Positions 23,852 to 34,226 of a DNA stretch of 64,000 nt are shown here, piece after piece. Source of the DNA: Neurospora intermedia. Taxonomy: Eukaryota > Ascomycota > Sordariomycetes > Sordariales > Sordariaceae. The DNA lies in the NCBI GenBank assembly GCA_037102815.1, contig BTPP01000007.1:1302001-1366000 (forward strand), read 5' to 3'. The position numbers and the translations under genes are program-made. Below the pieces are notes generated by a model, which was not told the DNA's origin, did not search any database, and saw nothing but the letters and a program-made list of their open reading frames with translations. Position 1 is the first letter of the stretch. Each line of letters opens with the position of its first letter.

Positions 23852-26836
23852 ATGCCCGGGCAGACGCCAGAAGTCGTTGCCTCTGCCGATCTAGATCCTC
23901 TCTCGCCCAAGCCAATCGCCCTCCACAGCACCTCGCCGACCCTGGTCCCCAGGCTACAGGACCACGCTGCCGCTATTGACGCGGTAGTTGAGGAATTAAC
24001 CAGTCAATTAACCAATCCGAACCTTACGTCCCAACCCTCGTACAACCCGTACATCTCGCCCGCCATGCCAGAGCCGGTCCAAGAGTCTTCCGATGTGTCC
24101 GACACCATAGTAGTTGCCGGCGAGTATTCGGAAGATGATGACGACAGCCTTGATGCGTATGATGAGGACGGGCAGGAACAGGGCCAGGAGCAGGGGAACA
24201 AGCCAGAGACGGGCAGCGATGATTATGCGCACACCTTTGATTCGCCCACAGACCAAGGTGAAGGTGAGGCCGACGAGGCGCAGCCAGATGTATCAAAGGC
24301 TTCAGAAACTAAGATGAATGATTCTTCCACGCCTGAACCTTCAAAGACTCAGCCTTCCACCACTGCACCTGCCCCTCCTTCTGATCCTTCATCGTCTCCT
24401 CCAGCCAAAGTCACAAGCCAAACCCAGCCCCATTCTGAAGCCGAGCAGCTCCCAGCCCAGACCAACGAATCGCTTCAGTCTCTAGATGCGCCATCTGATT
24501 TCGCTCCCGCCGCCCCCCATCAGCATCTCCAAAGCTCAAATCCCGATCCTGTACCCGATGCCGCGCCCAGCGGCACTTCTTCCATGGCCGAGGTGCCTTC
24601 CGCACCAGATTCCGGCGAAATCCAAATGCCAGATGCTCCTCCTGCTCCTGATGTCCAGCCCTCTACTAGAGACTCTGCTGCCGCTTCAAATAGCCCGACC
24701 CCGGCAAATGAAGATGATGACACTGCCGTTGATATTCAGAAGCTCGTGGACAACATCACGGCCAGAGCTGCCGCATCCCCCACCACGGCTTCTGCCTCAT
24801 CTGTAGCAGCTGCTTCAGCCAAACCGCCTGCCACTCAAACTTCCCAGAACGGGCCAAGCACCCTGAATGTTTCCCATTCTGCTTCGCTTCCACCTAAACC
24901 TCAAGGTGGCCTACCTGCCATCCCACCTCAGGCCCATCACTTTCATCCCCGACCTCATAACTCTGTACATGCCCAAGGCTCATCTCCCAGCGTTGGACCT
25001 GGGACACCACGTACTGCATACATGCCACCTGGCGCCTCCGGTATCGGCAATGAAGCCATCTCATCTCTGCCTCCCATTCCACCCAATACCTTCAATAATG
25101 CTCCAACCCAACCCTACGCATCCGCGCATAACTCCCGACATCTTCCGGGGCCTGGTAACTCTCAAATAAGCAACATTTATGCGCCAGCAAGCGATCAAGA
25201 CTACGAAAAGTTCCTTGCCGATGAGAGGCAGTACACATTGGAGGCTAGATGGGAGCAACGATTCCCTGAAGGCTCGCGTATCTTTATTGGTAAGTGCAAC
25301 ATTCGCTTGTATTGCTTGGCGGTGGCATGTACTGACCTGTAGTGTAGGTAACTTATCATGTGAGAGAGTTTCAAAACGCGAAGTCTTCGATGTCTTTAGC
25401 AAGTTCGGACGCCTTGCACAGATCTCTCTGAAGAATGCATATGGTTTCGTACAATATCATACCATTGAGGAAGGTCTTGCTGCTATTCGCGGCTGCCGCG
25501 ACGTCGAACTCGGTGGGCGTGCAATCAGTAAGTGGATTTACTCCTAGCAGTTTTTACCATCAACCTTCAGGCCTAAAATTTCATCTCTTTTGGTGTGTGG
25601 GGTCTAGCGACTTGGTAAAAGTATATGCCAGCTAACCATCCCGAAGATTTGGAGATATCCAAAAAGCAGGATAGAACTCGGAAAGAACAACACCCTGAGC
25701 GCGACCGCGAACGTGAGCGCGAGCGGTCGCCTAATCACCGCCTGCCTCGTGATAGCCGCATAAGAGACCGCTATGAGGCGAGGGATCCGGGCTGGCGTAG
25801 AGATGACTACCGCCCGGGTCCTGGGCGCTCACCTTCTCCTCACCGAGGAAGCCGAGACGGCCGATATGCTAGGGGCTCCAGAGACCGTGACTTTGGCCCT
25901 GGATATGACAGCCGCCGATCCAGATCGCCGCCATCAGTCCGCTACTATGATAATGGCTATCGACGCAGAGACGACAGCCCGCATCGGCGCGTGCCATCTA
26001 GCGAAGAGCTTGACATGCCTTTCCGCTACGGAGCCGATGTTCCAGATGTTCAGCTTGTCCTCCTTGGAGACGTACATAAGGAGTTCGTCTCGTGGGTTCA
26101 GAGCGTCTTCCATTCTTATGGGCTGAGGACAAATGTAATTTACGCGAATCCGCGCTTTCCCCGGGAGCCGTTGATACAACGTCAGATGGTGGAAGGTGTG
26201 CATGCGGTCAGTTTTCTTGACCCTAATTCGCCCGGCAAACAACAACTCGACATTCGGGTGTTTACTCGGACCGCCACCAGCATCAACTTCGACGATTATA
26301 AGGTAACGCCGCATCAGGCTGCTGCGTTGGTGGTAGACAAGAAGCGCATCCAGCCACCGCAGCCGCCACCTACCTACCCAGTCAACAACTATGGCCACGG
26401 GTATCGCCCAGAGGTTCCACCTCCCGTCAGCTATCCATACCAACAGCAGCCATACGCTATCCCTCCGGCTCCGGCACCTCAAATACAGCAGCTGCCTGCC
26501 CCAGTGCAAGACATCTCGAGCGTGGTTGGTCAGCTTAACAACGAATCCCTCAGCGCACTCCTGGCCACTTTGACACAATCTCAAGGTACGGCTCCGCAAC
26601 CGCCTCATCCAGCCATGCCCTATGGCGCGGCCCCGCCGACTTCTGCAGCTGCCCAAGCTGCCCAGATCGACATGAACGCTTTGCTCGGAAACCTGAGGAG
26701 CGCCGCCAATTCAGGAGCTCCAAGTTATGGCGACGTCCCAGCATATGGGGTCGGTTCTGCACCCCCGGTCCCGACGGGCTACGATGCCCAACAAGCACAA
26801 AAGCTTCTTGACCAGCTCAGACGCATTGCTCCGTAG
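23852..26836 (+). CDS. Nab3-like nuclear RNA-binding protein (RRM)
   Basis: Single-RRM protein resembling yeast Nab3, the partner of Nrd1 in transcription termination and exosome-coupled decay of short transcripts. Exons 23852-25289, 25348-25527 and 25647-26836 (introns of 58 and 119 nt, the second with a GCTAAC branch) give 935 residues. The first about 470 residues are disordered: an acidic D/E cluster, then Pro/Ser/Ala-rich sequence. The RRM follows, with RNP2 around SRIFIGNLSCERV and RNP1 in NAYGFVQYHT; the second splice joint rebuilds GGRAINLEISKKQ. An Arg/Asp/Glu/Ser-rich segment (RERERERSP type) and a folded region around VQLVLLGDVHKEFVSWV, as in Nab3 homologues, come next. The tail is Pro/Gln-rich and ends LLDQLRRIAP. 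Both introns interrupt the RRM. The Nab3 function is inferred from architecture; the partner is not in this window. Confidence 0.88.
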
Positions 26837-28016
26837 GGCTGTGATGCTGGCAATGATGCTGTTCTAAGGACGCAAGTTGTCGCCTTGCAGTTACTCAAAG
26901 ACTCGAGGAGTTTTTAGGCATCTTGACGTCTGTTTCGAGTCCTTTCATAAAAGAAAAAGGAGGCTATGGATAATAGACACCCCAATCAATATCTTACATA
27001 TCACATTCCAGGATCGGATGGAGCGTGCTACAACAAAACAAACCCCTTCTTGTATTTGTATGTATGTAAAGTGTAATTTTTTTTCTTCTTTTTGCAAAGC
27101 CGCCATCATGGATATGGGCACTCGTCGCTTATCGTTGTTCGGTCATTTCTCGCGGAATGTCCACATCTTGCATTGATACCAGCGGCATATTTCTGAATCA
27201 GCAGCATATTTATCGCCTAGCCTGTGATTTTTTATTATTCCTTTTCCCCTTCTTCTTCTTCTTCCTCGCATTCCCTGGGTGTCGTGCCAGCGAAAAGCGG
27301 AAAACGGAAGGCGGAAAACGACAAATAGGAAAGGATAGAAGAAGTTAGTACAGTTCGGGTAGAGGTGCCTAGCCTAGTTTGACGGCTGGCGGAGTAAAAT
27401 AAAAGTCTGTACTCGGGTTCTATTCGAATAGGCAGGCGCAGACAGGCAACGCTCAGGCAACTAAGAAAGAAGAAGAAGAAGCGAAAATAGATCACCTGCA
27501 CTGTACTACTACTTACAAAAATACAATCTCTGCTGAAGCGGTTGCTGAACTGGACTTGGTATCTACCTAGGTTTGATGCCGCTTGTCCCCCGGTCGTGCA
27601 GTGATGGATGGATGGATGGGCGAAACTATTTCGTAACTGCGTAACTATAACTAGTGTGTAGTTCTGATGTCTGAGTCCGCCTGGCATTGATTCTGGTTGA
27701 TACCCTCACGCCTAGGGAGTTTGGTGGTGTTATCTAGTAGGTAGAAGGGGTGGAGAGGTTTCTCGGGGTGCATAGAAATGGCAGAGACTCAAGAGAGGTG
27801 AAGAGACTCCGAGAAAGTTAATAAAGATGAGAATATGAAGAGAAGAAGTAACTAGATATGTGAATGATATCTTAGGACATTAGTAAAGGAAAATAAAAAG
27901 AGACGCGAACAGAGATGGCAAAAAAAGGAGAAGAAAAAAAAATAGAGGAAGAGGCGAAAAGACAGCTTACGGCAGTTCAAAAGAAAAAGGAAGGAGAAAG
28001 TGAGAACGAAATTTGC

Positions 28017-28077
28017 AAAAAGAAAAAAAAAAAAAAAAATTTTAAAAAAAAAGAAAAAAAAAAAAAAAAAAAAAAAA
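28017..28077. repeat. A-rich homopolymer tract
   Basis: About 60 nt of almost pure A, broken by one TTTT and single G bases, at the end of a 300-nt GA-rich stretch. Confidence 0.9.
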
Positions 28078-28348
28078 GGTGAGAAGGGCAACGATTGAAA
28101 AGACGACGATGGAACTGCATCGATTTGGATACCCTAGTTCTGTAAGTCAAATATAGTTTTCAGAGACACAAGGGGGAGGAGACAAATGAGATGTAGTAAA
28201 AAGGAAAGCAGAATCGCCACTGAATTTACACACTCGCATGTCCGTTCGATGTCCGTTCAATTATCACAGGACTGAGTTCAACAACGAGCCAATATTTAAT
28301 CTACGACATCCGGCTGGTCCAAAACAAATCCTATGAACATCGATATTT

Positions 28349-28424
28349 GGGAAGCACTTTGAGCGAACAACGCTGCCACTTCGTATGGGAAGCACTTTGG
28401 ACGAACAACGGTGCCACTTCGATT
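28349..28424. repeat. Two-copy 38-bp tandem repeat
   Basis: Units at 28349-28386 and 28387-28424 share the core GGGAAGCACTTTG followed by CGAACAACG and TGCCACTTCG. They differ at only a few positions. Non-coding; it lies downstream of both convergent genes. Confidence 0.9.
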
Positions 28425-28635
28425 TGCTCAAAAGTAAGCAGACTTCTGCAGCTGTGTCTCGAGCTATCTGTAAACATACCGCATAGGAGTACAGTGTGGA
28501 TAGGTATAATAAAGTATAAGAGAAACCCATGAAAGAGGAAAAAGTAATGTCAAAGAAACCCGTTAACCCCAAGATGCTTTTTCCTAAGAAAAAAAAAATC
28601 ACACAATAAACATGATACTCCCCCTTTCCCCATCG

Positions 28636-30422
28636 TTAAAGCTTCATACCAGTCATCTTGGCAACGCGCAAGCTCTGCCTTATGCTAAGATCAAGCATGA
28701 TCTCCTCCGAGCCACCGGGGATGGCATAAGCCCTGACATCACGGTACAGCCTCTCGACCTTGCCGCCCTGGCCACCGCGGGAGTAGGATAGACCGCCGAA
28801 AATCTGGGAGGCCTCGCGGGCGCAGAACTCAAAGGTGACGGTGGCCTGGGCCTTGAGGGAGGCGATGGCGCCGCCGAGACGGAGCATGGCCTCGGTCTCG
28901 CCCATCTTCTCACACTGGTAGATGAGGTTCTCGAGCCAGTTGTACGAGGCCTCGATCTGGCGGGCCATGTGGGCGAGCTTGAGGCGGATGACGGGGTGCT
29001 CGATCAGCTTCTTGCCAAAGGTGCGGCGCTTGTTGGCGTACTTGACCGACTCCTCGTAGCAGACACGCGAGAAGCGCAGGCACTGGATGATGATACCGAT
29101 GCGCTCGTGGTTGAAGTTGGTCATGATGACGCGGAAGCCCTGGTTCTCCTTGCCGATCAGGTTCTCGACAGGGACCTTGACGTCCTCAAAGGTGATGTAG
29201 GTGGTGCCCGAGGACCAGACACCCTGGCAGTCCATGCGGCGGGTGGACACGCCGGGGAAGTCGCGCTCAATGAGTAGGAGAGAGACGCCGTTCATGCCGG
29301 GGCCGCCAGTGCGCACGGCTGTGGTGAAGTAGTCGGACCAGATACCGTTGGTAATCCACTTCTTCTCGCCGTTGACGATGTAGTGCTTGCCGTCCTCGGT
29401 CAGCTTGGCCTCGCAGGTGAGGTTGGCGACGTCGGAACCGGCGTCGGGCTCGGTAATGGCAAGGCAGATGCGCTTGTCACCGTTGAGGATGCCGGGCAGG
29501 ATGCGGTCGACAAGGGGCTTCTTGCCGAACTTGACGAGAGGAGGGCAGCCGATGCCGAAGCCGCCAATGACGTTCCAGACGAAACCACCGGAGCCGGTAC
29601 GAGAGAGCTCGTCGGTTACGAGCATCTCGTGGAAGAGATCCCACTTCTCGGCGGGGACGGACTTGATGGGGTTCTCGACATAGTTGCTTTGGTACTTGGT
29701 ACCCAGCAGACCGGCGAGGTAGCCGCGCTTGCCCATCTCCTTGTAGATCTCGGCAGGAACCTCCTTCTTCTCATCCCACTCGGTGACATAGGGGTCAATG
29801 GCGGTCTCGACCCACTCGCGGATCTCGGCACGGAGGGCGGCGTGAGTCTCGTTGTAGTAAGGAGAGTGGTACTAGTGGAGCAAAACAGTGAATTAGCCGA
29901 GGCACATGGAAGGAAATGGATTCCAACTTACGCTCTGGTACCAGCTGGGGTCAGCAAAGGGGATAAGCTGGCCGAAGGGCTCGAGAGCCTCGGATTGCTC
30001 GTGGGAAGAGGAGGAAGAAGCGGTAGAAGCCTTGGGCTTGGGGGCGGCCTTGGGAGCAGGTGCGGGAGCGGCAGCGGGAGCTGGAGCAGCGGCCTTGGGC
30101 TTGGTGTCTAGGGAGCCGATCTGGAGCTTGCCCTGGTACTTCTTGAGGATGCCCTCATTGTGGTACTTCCAGAACTGCTTGGAGGCGTCCTTGCCGCCAA
30201 CTCTCTGGAGGATCTTCTTGCCGCCTGTTCCGATCCACAAACAATGGTCAGTTTCTGGGCTACGTCCTCAGGATAAACAAAAGAGGGAGTTTTGCGCATA
30301 AACATACCGGGATGGTCGTCAGCGAACTTGGTGACATCGTAGACATCGCCATCAATGACAATCCAGAGCGAGTCTGGTTTGCTATGCGACGAGACGTCGG
30401 CCTGGGTGAAGATCTTGGACAT
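28636..30422 (-). CDS. Cytochrome b5-acyl-CoA dehydrogenase fusion protein
   Basis: Predicted flavoprotein of 547 residues with an N-terminal haem domain. Exons 30308-30422, 29932-30224 and 28636-29871 (introns of 83 and 60 nt). The b5 domain covers residues 1 to about 80; both haem ligands are visible, in DDHPGGKK (split by intron 1) and FWKYHNEG. An Ala/Pro/Lys-rich linker follows, then a full acyl-CoA dehydrogenase domain from about residue 137. FAD/substrate motifs include LAITEPDAGSDVANL, KKWITNG and YANKRRTFGKKL. The usual catalytic Glu near the C-terminus is replaced by Gly (about residue 522, in AIPGGSEEIM). A Glu at about residue 392 in NHERIG sits at the alternative position used by isovaleryl- and long-chain dehydrogenases. 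There is no mitochondrial presequence, and the C-terminus MKL is only a weak peroxisomal signal. The substrate is unknown; fatty-acid or branched-chain beta-oxidation is an inference. Confidence 0.93.
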
Positions 30423-32029
30423 GATGGATGGGTATAGTGTATAAGGAATGGGTATCGATACGGATGAACGAATTCAAGAAGAAAGAAAAAGAATAGAAAC
30501 GGAGAGAGACGGGAAAAGATCCAGAAAATAAAGACATGAACCAAGAGGGCCACGAGGGCAGCTTTGAAAGCACAACGAATCGATCCATATGGGGGAGAGT
30601 GTGGGGGAGTTAACTTGTCTCCTTGTCCCTTGTCACATCCATTCCACTGGCAAGCATCCCCGGTCGTACCACAGTATGGATTCGCGCAGCCAATGAATGG
30701 TTGGCGGCCAAAGTTCAACTTGTCCTGCACGGTAAATGCGCCGAAACGGACTTTCACATGTGATCATGCCACGGAAAGCTTCCACACCGACGTCTGGTGT
30801 ACACTTCATACGTTAAATTGCTTCAAGGGTTGGAGCACATGCGCGTGAGATCTGATATTGGCAGGATGATAAGATTCTGTCTGTACTCTGGTTGGTGTCT
30901 GACATCTGACAAGAATGTAAACATTGTCTGATCTTGTGGTTCCGACAGCTGCATGCTGCCAGTGTCAGTCTGATCAACTGTGAGTTGAAATTCACCAAAT
31001 CGTCTCTGCGGATGGTACGGTTGAAAAATAGATAATTAAAGCAGCCAACTTCAAGATCCAGAAGCCGTCGTCAGCTCCGACTTTACGATTTTGGAGATTC
31101 AGTTCGTTGTATCTTTCATCCTCGACTTCCAACAGTTCGTTGGCACTGTCCGTCCTCGACTGCCCGTCTCCTGCCCGTGGGGAAGACCCCTGCGCTATGC
31201 AATCCGACCCACCTCCGCCTTCGGTATCTCACTGGACTTGACATGAAACCTTACAGTTTGATATTCAAACTTTCAACTGTCTTTGGGCGGCTTTGCTCCA
31301 AACCTCCGGCATCTAGAGTACGATGACGACGGCGAGGCTGACTGTTCTCGAAATGGAATGAAATACGGGAACATGTGACACCCCCCAAATCACTTCCAGT
31401 TCCCATTTGTAGCGAGTCTCGTTGAATGTCTCTGCTTCGGTCTCCACCGTGTCCACGTTAGGCTGATGTCATTTGTTCCAGTGGGACCAATTGGAACGGC
31501 TGGGATTACCACCCAACAATGAGCCGAGGCAAGTGTGGTGTCTGCCATGGTGCGTGCCGCGGCCACAGCCTGCAGTGCACTCACGGCACAAAGACCGAGC
31601 CGATGCTGAATGCACGTACAGTAGTGTATGTGTACTATCATGGACCTGGTCATAACGAACTCCATGGGGCCGACTAATTGTGGAGTTGGAGATATATGTT
31701 AACATGACTTTGTGAGTGCAGCAGTTGCTCCATGATAGCGGTCTGTATGATCCCATCTGTATCCCATGATCATCATCAATCAATATATAGCTAGATGGCG
31801 GTAAATCTGTGAGGACTCAATCGTTCGCATGGCCAGCGCAAAAAACAAGTAGGTACACATTCCCGAAACCTTGGGTTCCACAAATTCCTCGACGTGCTGA
31901 ATGATACACACATCTCCGTACCCTTTTTCCCTTCCGCCTGTTAAACTCCCATAAACTCCTGAATACCTGAAACGCCAGTACCCATCAGAACACGGTAAGT
32001 AATCGGGCCACGTAATGGCATTCCCGCCC
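30423..32029. other. Spacer: acyl-CoA dehydrogenase promoter and fen1 3' flank
   Basis: Promoter and leader of the b5-dehydrogenase lie at the low end and the fen1 3' UTR at the high end. I see no coding sequence with domain support and no RNA gene in between. Confidence 0.5.
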
Positions 32030-33509
32030 TTAAGCACCACGAGGCTTCGCCTTAAGCTTTGCCTTTTCCTTTTTCTCCTCCTTGACCTTCTTCCTCTTCT
32101 GCTCCACCTGCTCCTCCAGCTTGCGCTTATGCGCCTTCTTCTCCTCCTCCGTCTTGGGCAGTATTTTGAAGAAACCCTCGATTCTCGCCTGTTGCGAAGT
32201 CTTCATGTTCTTCTCCAGCTTTGTGCCCGCGCTGCGGACACGGTCCTCCGAAAACCCCTTCTCGTGAACAAGGAACTGGATGAGCCCCTCGATGTCGGGC
32301 TTATCCCACTTGAAGTCGCACAGCGGGTCGTCGGCGGGCCGCACGTCCGGCTCAAAGAAGAGCGCGCGCGCGTCCTCAAAAGGCCAGTCCTCTGGGATTT
32401 GGTAGCGGCTCTTGGGGTCCGCTTTCATCCATTCCACCACCTTCTCCAGCGAGCCGTGCTCGCGGATCAGCTTGAGCGCTGTGCTGGGTCCAACTTTGGG
32501 GATGGGGTCGAGGTAGTCGCAGCCGAGGAGAATGCAGAGGTCGATGAACTGTAAAAGAGGAATGCTGTCAGCATATCGCAGTATTTTTTTGATAGCGCGA
32601 AGAACAAATGGCGGGGGGGGGGGGGGGGGGGGGGAAACATACTTGCTTCCTCTCCATACCCAACCCCTCCAGCACCTTCTCCAAGTGAATCTCCTGAATC
32701 GGCTCCTTCCTCTGTTCGCTGAATGTCAAATGCCTAAGCAAAATCGGCGCGTTAAAGCACAACGTATCCATATCCTCACTGGCAGCCGCATACACCTTGC
32801 CCGCCCGCGCCAGCACCGCGCATTGCGCCTCCGCCTCGGTGGGCGCCACAATGTAGGGGATGCCCATCAACTTCAACAACCTCTGGCACTCGGCATTATG
32901 CTCGCGAGTGACACGGACCGTTCTCCGACTGAACTTTTCCACGTCCTCGGCCGTGCCGGTTTCTTTGGCTTCCTCCAGCCCTTCGGTGGCTTCCTGCTTG
33001 CGCTGGAACCGCTTGGCTAGCTCCCCGGACTTGAGTTTGGGCGGCGCGCCGTCGAACACGTAGAGGGGCTTGATGCCGTTGTCGACCATCCGTAGGGTGC
33101 GGTAGAACATGCCCATTAGATGCGATGTGGTTTCGCCGGCTTCGTTCATTAGTTGTTGGCCGTCAGAGCGGACGGCAATTAGGAAACTGTAGATGCTCAT
33201 GGAGCTGTATAACGTTTAGGGAGGAGGTTATGATGTCAGCGATTATGGAACGGTAGGTTACGTTTTTTTTCTTCTCCTTCATGATCGAGGTCGGGGTTGG
33301 GGTCGGGCAGGGGAGTCGTACGCATCCTGTGAAAAGAAGGTGAAATGTTAGCATGATTTGAAGAGAAAGAGTACATTGATTGGTAACGTGGAAAATGACA
33401 TAAAACTCACAATGGCAACCTTGCGACCGAACTGATTCTTGATCTCGCCTTCCTTGATGGCGTCAGGCGCTTCATCTTTGATGACCGAAAAAAGTTGTTT
33501 AATACCCAT
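32030..33509 (-). CDS. fen1: Flap endonuclease 1 (FEN1 / Rad27)
   Basis: Structure-specific 5' flap nuclease for Okazaki-fragment maturation and base-excision repair; 394 residues. Four exons: 33411-33509, a 5-nt micro-exon at 33322-33326, 32643-33204 and 32548-32030 (introns 84, 117 and 94 nt). The N-terminus [15 protein letters not shown] and FGRKVAI in exon 1 lead to Asp34-Ala35, then [12 protein letters not shown] in exon 3. Metal-binding residues are visible in [25 protein letters not shown] and [17 protein letters not shown] box, QARIEGFF (about 342-349), binds PCNA and is followed by a Lys-rich tail. Without the micro-exon the reading frame shifts and stops after 13 codons. Intron 3 carries a homopolymer of 22 C (G on the + strand) just after its 5' splice site. 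Family and splice model are both well supported. Confidence 0.95.
32613..32634. repeat. Poly(G) homopolymer, 22 nt, in fen1 intron 3
   Basis: An uninterrupted G22 on the + strand, read as C22 in the fen1 pre-mRNA, beginning 8 nt inside the intron after GTATGTTT. Likely to be length-polymorphic and hard to sequence. Confidence 0.95.
33322..33326 (-). other. fen1: 5-nt micro-exon of fen1
   Basis: Bases GATGC between a strong TTTTCACAG acceptor (with a TGCTAAC branch about 25 nt upstream) and a GTACGA donor. Exon 1 ends in phase 0 after codon 33 and exon 3 begins with C TCC ATG. Only insertion of GAT GC gives the universally conserved ...VAI-Asp-Ala-SMSIY. The Asp is residue 34, a metal-binding catalytic residue in FEN1. 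Confidence 0.88.
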
Positions 33510-34226
33510 CTTTGCGACTGTGGTTCATGCGATGCTGGGTTCGAGTTTGGGGTGGATTAACAAGGTAGTAAGTCGGGCGGATTTAGTGCAGAAATTGGAG
33601 AAAGTCAAAGTAGGTTGTTGTTGTTGCAGACGGGACGGAGGTATCTTGGTCTCTTGTAGGTGATGTCACTTTGTGACGGGAAACGAGAGGAGGCTTTCCG
33701 CGTCCGTCCAGTGGAATTGACGCGCTGAAGCTGCTGAAGACTGGATTGCCTGCCTGGAGACGCACCTCTTTCGCGATGGTAAATATGGGGCACTTAGAAT
33801 CCCTGCATGTGTGTGCTCGGAAGTAATGCTTGAGCAATCACGGGTTAGGGTTGGACGTCTACTCGAAGCCACGAGGTTGATGAATCAAGTTGTATCTTCT
33901 TCTTCGGTGTCTCTCCCAAACAAGACACTTTCTAAGGCCAATTTGAAGGTTGCAAAGAAATAGTCCTATTTTCAGGTAACATTGACAACACAAACTCTCT
34001 TAATCAAATTTTCTAGATAACTCGAGCTTCTCCATTACCTGAAAACAATAATTGGTATAACTGGCGCATAAAGAGGCAAAACAGGTAACTAGCAGATCGC
34101 AGTCATCCCCGTCCTAACATGCTTATAGACTATGGCATAAAAGGCAGGAATAGTTTAGTAAGTTCTGCCTCCATATTGAGGTTGTTGAGTAAACAGAGTA
34201 AGAGGGACAGAAACCAGGGTAAAGTC
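33510..34226. other. Spacer: fen1 promoter / nox 3' flank
   Basis: About 0.7 kb between two minus-strand genes. It should contain the fen1 promoter and the oxidase 3' UTR. No further gene or RNA is visible. Confidence 0.5.

Larger units (their letters stand above)
26837..28635. other. Convergent spacer with A-rich tracts
   Basis: 3' ends of the Nab3-like and acyl-CoA dehydrogenase genes meet here. Contents are GGAT repeats near 27600, a long purine-rich stretch (27,770-28,080) ending in poly(A) blocks, and a 38-bp tandem repeat. No gene is supported. Confidence 0.55.

Noticed and set aside
29383-30111. 242-codon frame opposite the b5-acyl-CoA dehydrogenase
   Set aside because: Crosses the coding exons and an intron of the real gene, with composition typical of an antisense shadow.
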